This document shows positions 6,629 to 14,282 of a DNA stretch of 28,857 bases, piece after piece (within the stretch, counting starts at the first letter, position 1; each line of letters starts with the position of its first letter). A program made the translations under genes and the position numbers. A model generated the notes under the pieces. The model worked only from the letters and a program-made list of their open reading frames with translations. It searched no databases and was not told where the DNA came from. This DNA comes from Lachnospiraceae bacterium UBA7199 (GTDB lineage: Bacteria; Bacillota; Clostridia; Lachnospirales; Lachnospiraceae): contig DKUR01000078.1 of assembly GCA_002490775.1 (NCBI GenBank), positions 1 through 28,857 on the forward strand, in the 5' to 3' direction.

Positions 6629-8857
6629 ATGGAAAAAGAAGAAGTTATGAATTTACAAAAGAAGAAAAGAAATAAGATATGGCTGGCTGTTTTTTTGTCT
6701 GCTTCGTGTTTTTACATGGAGGTTGTTTTCAAGCTGTCAGTGGAAACACTGCACACTGGAAGTTCATTTGTATTTCTGGCTCTATTTTCCCTCTGTGGGG
6801 GGATGGTTGTTTCAGGTATTGTTTCGCTGCTGCCGAAAAGAGCAGTGCAGATTCTGATACCACTCTATCTGGGGCTGTTATTCCTCATTTTCACTGTGGA
6901 ATTTCTGGTATATAGACAGTTTAAGGTGGCATATGACTTAAAGACCATATTGAATGCTGCAACTGACGCACTGGGGGGATTTGGCGCTGATATCAGGCGG
7001 TTGATTTTCTGCTTTGATGGAATCAGTCATATTGCGCTTCTTTTGCTGCCCTTAATCTTATGGTTTGTATTAAGAGAAAAAATAACAGGGCAGTTACCTA
7101 AAAAGGGCATTTGGCGGAGGCGCACAAGACGGACTGCTTATTTTTCGCTGGCACATTTAACAATGGGAGCTGTCTGCTATGGGGCGGCTTTGTTCCTTAT
7201 TTTGTGCTGCGGTCTGCATAAGGATATTTATACAAATCAATACAGTTTTGAGTCAGCAGTAATGCAGTTTGGGTTGGGTGAGGGATTGTGTCTGGATATC
7301 CGGAATCTTGCTTTCTCCAAAACCTCTGCCCATGTCTTTGAAAGCATGGAAATGGAATTCGCGCAGGACACAGCAGGCGCATCTTTAGAAGACACCCTTG
7401 TAAGCAGTAAGGAGGAAATTGTATCCGATGGTAAGACTGTTGTACAGGCAAAGGAGGCAGCCAGCGCTCATGAGGCAGTCATACGAAAGGAGGGGACTTC
7501 CGCCCAAAGTGGGGAAATTGTGCAGGAGGATGAATTGGTAACGCCGGTTGTATACGGGCAGAGTGTGGCTTCTGTGGATTTTGCTGCCCTTGCTGATGCA
7601 GGCGGAAACTATGCTGATATTGATGCTTATGTTTCTACGCTTACACCCTCAAGCCAAAATGCCTATACAGGCTCTTTTGCGGGGAAAAATCTGATTTTGA
7701 TCTGTGCGGAAGCATTTTCCGGTTTTCTCATTGATCCGGAACTCACACCCACACTTTACAGGCTTTCCACAAATGGAATTAACTTTAACGATTATTACCA
7801 GCAGTCGATTGCCGGAACAACCGGAGGTGAATATCAGCTTTTATTTGGTTTGATTCCCACTTCCGGCGGAAGCTCTATTAAGGAGATTACGCAGAATGGA
7901 ACGCACACCAATATAGGCGCGCTTTTAAATGAGCAGGGATATTTCGGCATGGCTTTCCACAACAGCGACTATACTTATTACGACCGGCACCAAACCCATA
8001 CAAAACTGGGCTACAGTGGGGGATATATGGGAGTGGGAAATGGTCTTGAGGAGCTGATCAGTCCTGTATGGCCGGCAAGCGATTTAGAATTGTTCCAGGA
8101 AACTTTGCCTATGTACATTGACAAACAGCCTTTTAATGTTTATTACATGACGGTAAGCGGCCATAGTGTATATACTTTTGGCAACAACGCCATGTCAAGG
8201 GAAAATAAGGATGCCGTAGACGCATGGTGCGCGAAGGAAAATCTTTCCTATACGGAGCCTGTACGTGCTTATATAGCGGCGAACCTTGAACTTGAAAAGG
8301 CAGTGAATTATCTTGTGGAAACCCTTGAAGAAAAAGGGATTGCAGATGATACGGTCATCTGCATTGCACCGGACCATTTTCCCTATGGGCTGGATTCGGA
8401 CGCCTCTCTGGGAAATATGCCGTATTTATCGGAATTATATGGTTATCCAGTGAACACCTATGAGGAGCGGGACAGAAGCCGTGCGATTATTTGGTGTGGG
8501 GCACTTGAAGATAAGGAGCCGATTATTGTGGATACGCCCACCTCTTCCGTAGATATACTTCCCACATTGTGCAATCTTTTTGGCGTGGAATGGGATTCCA
8601 GGCTTTATGTGGGGAGGGATGTGCTCTCAGATGCCCTCCCCCTTGTTTTCTTTGGAAATTACGACTGGAAGACTGACTTAGGGCATTATAGTTCAACCAG
8701 CAATATTTTTACGCCGACAGACGAAAATGCCCTCATTCCGGAAGATTATGTAAAGCAGATATCCAGCATGGTGAGAAATAGAATGACATTTTCCAAGTCT
8801 GTGCTCAGCTGTGATTATTATACCCATGTTTATGATGCGGCATTAATGTCGGAATGA
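6629..8857 (+). CDS. LTA synthase family membrane sulfatase
   Basis: A 742-residue protein with about five N-terminal membrane segments (roughly 18-38, 45-68, 73-95, 133-150 and 170-195), a charged low-complexity linker (about 235-310), and an extracellular sulfatase-fold domain from about 350. ILICAEAF supplies metal ligand E361. AGTTGGEY aligns with the LtaS nucleophile loop and puts the catalytic threonine at T397. A later APDH motif supplies the Asp-His metal ligands. Enzymes of this family transfer phosphoglycerol from phosphatidylglycerol to teichoic acid or other envelope glycans. An ATG at 6647 is an equally possible start, since both sites have only a purine-rich upstream stretch. 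The gene stands alone between opposing genes, so nothing nearby fixes its acceptor. Confidence 0.85.
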   Translation: MEKEEVMNLQKKKRNKIWLAVFLSASCFYMEVVFKLSVETLHTGSSFVFLALFSLCGGMVVSGIVSLLPKRAVQILIPLYLGLLFLIFTVEFLVYRQFKVAYDLKTILNAATDALGGFGADIRRLIFCFDGISHIALLLLPLILWFVLREKITGQLPKKGIWRRRTRRTAYFSLAHLTMGAVCYGAALFLILCCGLHKDIYTNQYSFESAVMQFGLGEGLCLDIRNLAFSKTSAHVFESMEMEFAQDTAGASLEDTLVSSKEEIVSDGKTVVQAKEAASAHEAVIRKEGTSAQSGEIVQEDELVTPVVYGQSVASVDFAALADAGGNYADIDAYVSTLTPSSQNAYTGSFAGKNLILICAEAFSGFLIDPELTPTLYRLSTNGINFNDYYQQSIAGTTGGEYQLLFGLIPTSGGSSIKEITQNGTHTNIGALLNEQGYFGMAFHNSDYTYYDRHQTHTKLGYSGGYMGVGNGLEELISPVWPASDLELFQETLPMYIDKQPFNVYYMTVSGHSVYTFGNNAMSRENKDAVDAWCAKENLSYTEPVRAYIAANLELEKAVNYLVETLEEKGIADDTVICIAPDHFPYGLDSDASLGNMPYLSELYGYPVNTYEERDRSRAIIWCGALEDKEPIIVDTPTSSVDILPTLCNLFGVEWDSRLYVGRDVLSDALPLVFFGNYDWKTDLGHYSSTSNIFTPTDENALIPEDYVKQISSMVRNRMTFSKSVLSCDYYTHVYDAALMSE

Positions 8858-8933
8858 CGGGAGTGTTGTCTTAGATTTCTGTTACGGGTTTTATTGCTGC
8901 AAAGGGGACATAGTATTCATTTTGTTTTCATTA

Positions 8934-10007
8934 TCATACGGTCTGTTTTTTATCTTTGAATCGCTCATATTCTGTGATTAGTTCTTGAAACTCTGATGAG
9001 TTTTGCAACAGGGGTTCTTTTTCCATTGCAGAGAGGATTACAGGAATCATTTGTTCTGGATGAGCCGCTTGCGCAGGTATGCGATTAAATAATAAGGTTT
9101 TATCCATACTCCATGGTTCGCGCATTGCCGCAAGCATTTCTCTCAAAATGGAAATACATTTATCGGCATCCTTTTGTGCAAAGGCGATTTCCAATGGTGC
9201 AGTGAATGCGTTATACTTCCACATTTCAAAAAGTGTGACCATCTGTACCGATTTATCTGCTATCTTTTTTGCAGTGGGAAGTTCGCCGCATTCTAACTCA
9301 ATATTCATCATTTTGTATAGCAGCAGCTGAACCTTATTGAGAGATAGGTGTAATTCTCTCTGCAAATCCTCTGCCGCTTTCTCTGATTTGCCCTGATGTT
9401 TATCAATTTCAACTTGCAGCCAAAACTTATCAGCCATGCTGCCGACAATATCGTTTCTGTCAGGCATTAAGTCTAGTGTTTCCTGGGCTTTTTCATATTC
9501 TCCACTGCGAAGATATCTGCTTGCCAACATAAAATTTGCGCTGTTGCTTATTTTTATGTCTGTGCTCCCGGAAAGTCGATGATACCATTCAAGGATCTGC
9601 TCCTCATAGGGGCGCATTTCATCTACAGTCAAGTCGGACATGGAAAGAAGTCCATCCAGTTGGAGTGTAAGAACATGCATGAGACTCTCATTGTGAGGAT
9701 ACTCGTGGAACTTTTGCCTTACTGCTGCAAACCCTTCTTTGAGTCCTTTATCTCCAACAATCTTTCCAACTTCCTTGCAGAGCAAACTAATTTCTTGATG
9801 TGTTATATCTTCGTGAAAACAAAAAAGAGTGTTTAAGTCAATTTTTAACAATCGGGCTAACGGAGCCAAAAGCGAAATATCTGGACTGGTGGTTCCTTTT
9901 TCCCATTTACTGACTGCCGGAATAGACACATTGAGATATTCTGCAACTTGTTCCTGCGTGAGTCCTAATTCTTTTCTTTTTTCCTGTATAACTAAATTCA
10001 TAGGCAT
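8934..10007 (-). CDS. XRE family transcriptional regulator
   Basis: A 357-residue protein with an N-terminal Cro/C1-type helix-turn-helix at about 5-60 (the segment from LGLTQEQVAEYLNVS to AVSKWEKG). The remaining 290 residues are helical, with repeated pairs of helices that resemble TPR units, a design seen in regulators that sense a peptide or partner protein. The start is placed at the ATG at 10007, because AAGGAGG sits eight bases upstream. A longer reading frame exists but would bury this site. Its promoter overlaps a dyad that could be its own operator. It is convergent with the sulfatase gene and divergent from ispE; no obvious target gene is adjacent. Confidence 0.8.
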   Translation of the reverse strand: MPMNLVIQEKRKELGLTQEQVAEYLNVSIPAVSKWEKGTTSPDISLLAPLARLLKIDLNTLFCFHEDITHQEISLLCKEVGKIVGDKGLKEGFAAVRQKFHEYPHNESLMHVLTLQLDGLLSMSDLTVDEMRPYEEQILEWYHRLSGSTDIKISNSANFMLASRYLRSGEYEKAQETLDLMPDRNDIVGSMADKFWLQVEIDKHQGKSEKAAEDLQRELHLSLNKVQLLLYKMMNIELECGELPTAKKIADKSVQMVTLFEMWKYNAFTAPLEIAFAQKDADKCISILREMLAAMREPWSMDKTLLFNRIPAQAAHPEQMIPVILSAMEKEPLLQNSSEFQELITEYERFKDKKQTV

Positions 10008-10055
10008 AATAGAAGCCTCCTTATTGAGAATGGCACAAAAGCTTTTGCTGACTTT

Positions 10056-10083
10056 ATTATACTTGTGTATTTCCAAAAAACAA
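10056..10083 (-). promoter_or_regulatory. Promoter of the XRE regulator gene
   Basis: On the minus strand TTGTTT (complement of 10078-10083) and a perfect TATAAT (complement of 10056-10061) are 16 bases apart. The leader to the ATG at 10007 is about 40 bases. Confidence 0.5.
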
Positions 10084-10096
10084 TTGAACAGTTGTT
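10079..10096. promoter_or_regulatory. Candidate operator overlapping the xre -35 box
   Basis: An imperfect 18-bp dyad, AACAA-N8-TTGTT, with 14 of 18 positions symmetric. It covers most of the -35 box of the xre promoter, the position expected for a self-repressing regulator. Confidence 0.35.
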
Positions 10097-10186
10097 AACT
10101 GAGAAATAATTTTTTTAACTATAAGTTAATATTAGGAGCAGGGCGTTTGCGTCTTTGTCTCTAATTCAGTGTTACAGTTTGCCTTA

Positions 10187-10213
10187 TGCGTAAATTAGTC
10201 CGGTATTTACGCA
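10187..10213. repeat. Perfect 9-bp inverted repeat upstream of ispE
   Basis: TGCGTAAAT (10187-10195) and ATTTACGCA (10205-10213) are exact complements separated by 9 bases. No T run follows on either strand, so it is not a normal terminator. A regulator binding site about 35 bases upstream of the ispE -35 box is the simplest reading. Confidence 0.6.
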
Positions 10214-10230
10214 GAATAAAAGAAAAAAGA

Positions 10231-10249
10231 CAATGCGCCACAGGCATTG
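10231..10249. repeat. 6-bp inverted repeat entering the ispE -35 box
   Basis: CAATGC (10231-10236) and GCATTG (10244-10249) are exact complements separated by 7 bases. The right arm shares its last three bases with the TTGACA box at 10247-10252. Confidence 0.45.
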
Positions 10250-10276
10250 ACAGAGAAGCGTTCCATGTATTAAAAT
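10247..10276 (+). promoter_or_regulatory. Promoter of ispE and downstream genes
   Basis: A perfect TTGACA at 10247-10252 is followed after 18 bases by TAAAAT at 10271-10276. A separate TATAAT at 10292-10297 may give a second start, but its -35 region is poor. The AGGAGG site of ispE lies downstream of both. Confidence 0.5.
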
Positions 10277-10325
10277 AAGTACAATCTCATGTATAATGTA
10301 TACAAAAGAATTAGGAGGATATCTA

Positions 10326-11198
10326 ATGGTTCCTATTACAAGAAAAGCTTATGCCAAGATAAATCTGGGGCTGGATGTGCTTCGGAAACGTCCGGACGGA
10401 TACCATGAAATGAAAATGATCATGCAGACGGTAGGAATTTATGATGCTTTGACCTTTCAAAAAAGCGGCAGCAGAGCTAAGGAGCCGGAAATATCCATTT
10501 TTCTTGACAATGCAGAGCTGTCAGCGGATAAAAACAATTTGATTTACAAGGCCGCCAGGCTTATTATGCAGACTTACGGTATTGAAGAAGGGGTGGAAAT
10601 TACCCTCAATAAGAATATCCCTATTGCGGCAGGTATGGCAGGGGGAAGTGCTGATGCGGCAGCAGTATTTCATGGATTAAATGAGTTGTTTGAGCTTTCC
10701 ATGAGTCTTGACGAGATGAAAAGACTGGGAGTGAAAATTGGTGCGGATGTACCTTATTGTATTGTTGGAGAGACAGCACTTGCAGAAGGAATCGGAGAAA
10801 TATTGACACCGCTTCCTGCTCCGCCTGAGGCAGTTTTATTGGTTGCAAAGCCGGATATTAATGTTTCTACCAAATTTGTATTTGAAAATCTCCATGTGGA
10901 TCAGTTGAAATCTCATCCTGACATTGATGGAATGGCCCGGGCGCTTGAGCAGGGTGATTTGAAAGGGATCACGGACAGAATGGGGAATGTACTGGAAACA
11001 GTAACGATAAAGGAATATCCTATTATTCACAGTATGAAAGAGGAAATGATAAAAGGCGGGGCGGAAAATGCACTTATGAGCGGCAGCGGACCTACAGTGT
11101 TTGGGATTTTTAAGGAGAGAGAGGCGGCTGAGGAATGTTATGAGGCATTGAAGCAGCAGGCATTTGCAAAGCAGATTTTTATTACGGAGTTTGTATAG
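10326..11198 (+). CDS. ispE: 4-diphosphocytidyl-2-C-methyl-D-erythritol kinase
   Basis: GHMP-fold kinase that phosphorylates CDP-methylerythritol in the MEP route to isoprenoid precursors. The protein opens with the family sequence KAYAKINLGLDVL, carries the ATP-binding motif PIAAGMAGGSADAA near 98-111, and ends with a SGSGPTVFGIF motif. The length of 290 residues is usual. The ATG at 10326 is chosen because AGGAGG lies eight bases upstream; an upstream ATG at 10296 would place this site inside the gene. A GntR regulator follows after 30 bases and is probably co-transcribed, an arrangement whose meaning is not clear from the sequence. Confidence 0.95.
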   Translation: MVPITRKAYAKINLGLDVLRKRPDGYHEMKMIMQTVGIYDALTFQKSGSRAKEPEISIFLDNAELSADKNNLIYKAARLIMQTYGIEEGVEITLNKNIPIAAGMAGGSADAAAVFHGLNELFELSMSLDEMKRLGVKIGADVPYCIVGETALAEGIGEILTPLPAPPEAVLLVAKPDINVSTKFVFENLHVDQLKSHPDIDGMARALEQGDLKGITDRMGNVLETVTIKEYPIIHSMKEEMIKGGAENALMSGSGPTVFGIFKEREAAEECYEALKQQAFAKQIFITEFV

Positions 11199-11228
11199 CA
11201 GCAGATAGCAGAAAGGGGAGGTGCTGGT

Positions 11229-11927
11229 ATGGGAGAACAATTTCAGATCGATATGAATGATTTTTTACCCCTTCGTGATGTGGTATTCAACACTCTTCGA
11301 AAAGCAATTCTTACAGGGCAGCTAAAGCCTGGAGAACGGTTGATGGAGGTTCATCTTGCCAATCAGCTTGGAGTTAGCAGGACGCCCATCAGGGAGGCCA
11401 TCAGGAAGCTGGAATTGGAGGGACTGGTTATTATGGTGCCCAGACGGGGGGCGGAGGTGGCCAGAATTACCGAAAAGAGTTTAAGAGACGTGTTAGAGGT
11501 GCGCCGCGCACTGGATGCTTTAAGTGTAGAGCTTGCCTGTGAAAGAATTACGAAGTCAGATATAGAAAGACTGCATCAGGCATGTCAGGAATTTGAAAGA
11601 GCCGCCAAAAATGAAGAGGCGTCAGTGATTGCCAAGGCGGATGTGGCGCTTCATGATATTATAGTGGAGGCTACAGGAAATAAACGCCTGCAGCAATTGG
11701 TAAATAATTTGTCCGAGCAGATGTACAGATACCGTTTTGTTTACATAAAGGAAGAAAGCCAGCATGATACACTGATTGCCGAGCACAGGGAAATCTACGA
11801 AAGTATTGCAGGAAGAGATAAGGAGCGGGCAGCCAGGGCGGCCAGTGTGCATATTGATAATCAGGAAAAATCCATTATCAGGCAGATACGTCTTGAAAAT
11901 GAAAGTATTTTGAATAAGCGTTTGTAA
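11229..11927 (+). CDS. GntR family regulator, FCD (FadR) subfamily
   Basis: A 232-residue DNA-binding regulator. The winged helix-turn-helix occupies about 12-80 (the segment LANQLGVSRTPIREAIRKLE is the recognition region). An all-helical FCD ligand domain follows at about 88-215; the DVALHDII segment and later histidines are placed as in metal- and carboxylate-binding FCD proteins. A strong AAGGGGAGGTG site precedes the ATG. Family members usually respond to small organic acids. It sits between ispE and murI, neither of which is a usual target, so the ligand and targets are unknown. Confidence 0.9.
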   Translation: MGEQFQIDMNDFLPLRDVVFNTLRKAILTGQLKPGERLMEVHLANQLGVSRTPIREAIRKLELEGLVIMVPRRGAEVARITEKSLRDVLEVRRALDALSVELACERITKSDIERLHQACQEFERAAKNEEASVIAKADVALHDIIVEATGNKRLQQLVNNLSEQMYRYRFVYIKEESQHDTLIAEHREIYESIAGRDKERAARAASVHIDNQEKSIIRQIRLENESILNKRL

Positions 11928-12004
11928 AAAGGCAACACTTTTATCATAAAAGAAACTGCCATGAAAAACTGTTATGGCGGAGTTTGGAAAGGTAAAAGTG
12001 TGAA

Positions 12005-12295
12005 ATGAGAAAAATATATGAAACTGCTGTAATATTGATAGGAACTCTGGGGTGGTGGGGCTTTGTATATCCTGAATTGTGTCTTACACAGGATGCCTAT
12101 GAGCAGGAATGCGAAACGCAGGCCGAAGGGCATGAGGATAGAGACGGTCAGGAGAAGGAAGCACTGGAACAGGAGCGCGGTCAGGAAGAAAACTTTTGGG
12201 AGGATGGCTTTAGGGTGGGCGGACTTCGTATAAAAAGCAGGGCAGCGGAATATGTATATCAGGTAAAAGAAAAAGATATATCAGAAAAGGAATAA
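12005..12295 (+). CDS. Small acidic protein with N-terminal hydrophobic segment
   Basis: A 96-residue protein not recognised as any family. Residues 7-24 are hydrophobic and could be a membrane anchor or uncleaved signal. Residues 33-70 are dominated by Glu, Gln and Asp. The end turns basic and mixed. It lies four bases upstream of murI, which suggests co-transcription. The ribosome binding site is weak (GGAAAGG well upstream). The composition and open frame next to murI favour a real gene, but it could be fast-evolving or poorly expressed. Confidence 0.5.
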   Translation: MRKIYETAVILIGTLGWWGFVYPELCLTQDAYEQECETQAEGHEDRDGQEKEALEQERGQEENFWEDGFRVGGLRIKSRAAEYVYQVKEKDISEKE

Positions 12296-12299
12296 AATT

Positions 12300-13121
12300 A
12301 TGATGAATAAAAATGCACCTATTGGGGTTTTTGATTCCGGGGTGGGAGGTCTTACAGTAGTTCGGGAGATCATGCGTCAACTGCCCAATGAAAAGATAGT
12401 TTACTTTGGTGATACCGCCCGGGTGCCTTATGGCAGTAAATCGAAAGAGACGGTTACCAGATATTCCAGCCAGATTGTCCGTTTCCTGTTAAGCCAGGAG
12501 GTAAAAACAATTGTGGTTGCCTGTAATACAGCCAGTGCCTACGCGCTGGATGAGATTGAAAAGGAAGTGAACCTTCCTGTGATCGGGGTGGTAAAGCCGG
12601 GTGCAGCAGTTGCAGTACAGGCAACTTCCAATGGAAAAATCGGTGTGATTGCTACGGAAGGAACCATTGGAAGTAAAATTTACTCCAAGTACATAAATGA
12701 AATTGATCCTTCTGCAAGTGTGGTGGGAAAAGCATGTCCTTTATTTGTTCCACTGGTGGAGGAAGGGCTTTGGCAGGACCCGGTGACAGACGAAATTGCA
12801 AAGCGTTATCTGACGGAACTGATTGATATCGGAATTGATACATTGATATTGGGGTGCACCCATTATCCCCTGATCCGTTCCACCTTGGGACGTATTATGG
12901 GAGAAGGAGTTACTCTGGTAAATCCTGCTTATGAGACGGCAAGGGAGCTGAAAGAACTGCTTGAGAAGGAAAACCTTTTAAATGATGAGGAGGCAAAGCT
13001 GGGAGACAATAAGTACCGTTTTTATGTAAGCGATGCTGCTGAAAAGTTTAAAAGATTTGCCAATTCTATTATTAAGTATGGAATTTTATCTGCAAAGACC
13101 ATTAAGATAGAGGAGTATTAA
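12300..13121 (+). CDS. murI: Glutamate racemase
   Basis: Cofactor-independent racemase that makes D-glutamate for peptidoglycan. Both catalytic cysteines are present: C75 in VACNTASA and C186 in GCTHYPLI. FDSGVGGLTV (11-20) and the FGDTARVPYG segment (36-45) are the other family signatures. The length of 273 residues is normal. AAAGGA lies upstream; ATG at 12300 or the adjacent ATG at 12303 could start the protein. A DUF1934 gene follows after 6 bases, with its ribosome binding site inside the murI end. Confidence 0.95.
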   Translation: MMNKNAPIGVFDSGVGGLTVVREIMRQLPNEKIVYFGDTARVPYGSKSKETVTRYSSQIVRFLLSQEVKTIVVACNTASAYALDEIEKEVNLPVIGVVKPGAAVAVQATSNGKIGVIATEGTIGSKIYSKYINEIDPSASVVGKACPLFVPLVEEGLWQDPVTDEIAKRYLTELIDIGIDTLILGCTHYPLIRSTLGRIMGEGVTLVNPAYETARELKELLEKENLLNDEEAKLGDNKYRFYVSDAAEKFKRFANSIIKYGILSAKTIKIEEY

Positions 13122-13127
13122 ATCAAT

Positions 13128-13568
13128 ATGACAAAAGACGTATTTTTGTCCCTGAAAGGACTGCAAATGGAAAGTGGTGAGGATGCTCAGGAAATGGAAA
13201 CCATTACTCCGGCGGATTATTATCGGAAGAGGGACAGCCATTATGTGATTTACGAGGAGATGACAGAAGGATTTAAAGAGATCACAAAAAATATGATCAG
13301 GTTCAAGGATTCTTACCTTGAAGTAACCAAAAAAGGACTGATCAATGTACATATGGTCTTTGAAAAAAATAAAAAGAACATGACAAGCTATATGACTCCC
13401 TATGGAAATATTTTGATTGGGATAGATACGGAATCCATTTCTTTAGAAGAAAATGAGAACCAGATCAGACTGGAAGTAGCGTATTCCCTGGATGCAAATT
13501 ACCAGCATCTTGCAGACTGCAAGATCGAATTAGAGTTAAGATCCAGGGAAAACGGAATATTCTTTTAG
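13128..13568 (+). CDS. DUF1934 (YwiB-like) beta-barrel protein
   Basis: A 146-residue protein matching the DUF1934 pattern: alternating beta strands, a central DSYLEVTKKG stretch, and a conserved TSYMTPYGNILIGIDT segment at about 85-100. Members have a small calycin-like barrel and no proven biochemical function. GAGGAG inside the end of murI serves as ribosome binding site, so murI and this gene are probably translated from one message. The end is convergent with a minus-strand gene 10 bases away, with no clear terminator between. Confidence 0.8.
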   Translation: MTKDVFLSLKGLQMESGEDAQEMETITPADYYRKRDSHYVIYEEMTEGFKEITKNMIRFKDSYLEVTKKGLINVHMVFEKNKKNMTSYMTPYGNILIGIDTESISLEENENQIRLEVAYSLDANYQHLADCKIELELRSRENGIFF

Positions 13569-13578
13569 AAAAATGAGC

Positions 13579-14052
13579 TTATTTAACAGGTTTTGCACCG
13601 GCTTTTTCCTGAGCATTTTCAAGGGCGCGTTTAAAGAATCCTTTTTTCTTTGCAGGTGCTGCGATAGGCTTGCCATGAAGTCCCTTAACGTCTGTAATAT
13701 AGATGCCGCTGACAACAGCTTTTACTTCTTTTTTAACAGGAACGGAATCGAAAATCTTTTCTTCACACACAAGAGATACGATTTGAGGTCCTACTTTTGC
13801 CTTGACGATAGGAAGCTTGGCACGACGCATTAATTTAGGGGCCTGGGCCATAACTGCCTGAGGAAGGCCGGCATCTTTCATTTTCATTCGTTTCTTATCT
13901 ATGATCAGCATGGACACCGTCTGCTTCATGGCGTCGATTTGCTGCTGCTGTTCATTCTGACGTTTCTGCGCTTTTTTGCCAAGGAAATATAATACAACTA
14001 AAAGAATGACTAAAACTGCAAGAATAATTAATAAAACGGTAGCTACTTTCAC
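13579..14052 (-). CDS. Membrane-anchored orphan protein with GTG start
   Basis: A 157-residue protein of unknown function. Residues 2-23 form a single hydrophobic membrane segment. Residues 25-55 are a Gln- and Lys-rich coiled coil (QQQQIDAMKQTVSMLIIDKK). A conserved-looking basic stretch and a beta-rich domain follow, and the tail is Lys- and Ala-rich. I recall related uncharacterised proteins in Lachnospiraceae, but this was not checked. The start is set at a GTG at 14052, because GGGAGG lies six bases upstream; a TTG at 14091 lacks a ribosome binding site. The promoter is back to back with that of the divergent FKBP lipoprotein gene, so the two may share control. Confidence 0.7.
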   Translation of the reverse strand: MKVATVLLIILAVLVILLVVLYFLGKKAQKRQNEQQQQIDAMKQTVSMLIIDKKRMKMKDAGLPQAVMAQAPKLMRRAKLPIVKAKVGPQIVSLVCEEKIFDSVPVKKEVKAVVSGIYITDVKGLHGKPIAAPAKKKGFFKRALENAQEKAGAKPVK

Positions 14053-14112
14053 GATAAACCTCCCTGCCGCTGCGGTATGAGAGTTTGACAAGCAGGCAGC
14101 GACACAAGATTT

Positions 14113-14141
14113 ATTTTAACATTTCTGGGTAAAATAGGCAA
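14113..14141 (-). promoter_or_regulatory. Promoter of the membrane-anchored orphan
   Basis: On the minus strand TTGCCT (complement of 14136-14141) and TAAAAT (complement of 14113-14118) are 17 bases apart. The -35 box lies only 9 bases from that of the divergent promoter at 14151. Confidence 0.45.
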
Positions 14142-14150
14142 GGGGTTTCA

Positions 14151-14179
14151 TTGAATTATAGAAAGGCTTGGTATATAAT
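14151..14179 (+). promoter_or_regulatory. Promoter of the FKBP lipoprotein operon
   Basis: TTGAAT at 14151-14156 and a perfect TATAAT at 14174-14179 are 17 bases apart. The leader to the ATG at 14283 is about 95 bases and contains an AT-rich near-perfect hairpin at 14225-14246. Confidence 0.6.
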
Positions 14180-14282
14180 TATTAAATAAAAATGAAAATA
14201 TGTTTCAGATGCTTTTGCTTCATGGTATTTTATGATATAAAAATACTTGTGGTACAAAAATAAAAGGAGATAAGCTGTTATT

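Larger units (their letters stand above)
10008..10325. other. Intergenic region between xre and ispE
   Basis: This stretch of about 320 bases holds no gene that I can support. It contains the minus-strand xre promoter and dyad (10056-10096), an AT-rich stretch, two perfect inverted repeats at 10187-10213 and 10231-10249, the TTGACA promoter of ispE (10247-10276), and a second TATAAT at 10292-10297 close to the ispE ribosome binding site. Confidence 0.7.

Noticed and set aside
8858..8933. Searched for a terminator between the convergent sulfatase and XRE genes
   Set aside because: No convincing hairpin with a T run was found by eye.
11940..11995. Imperfect GCCAT...ATGGC hairpin between the GntR gene and the small acidic protein gene
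   Set aside because: The stem is short with a bulge and has no T run; it may be chance.
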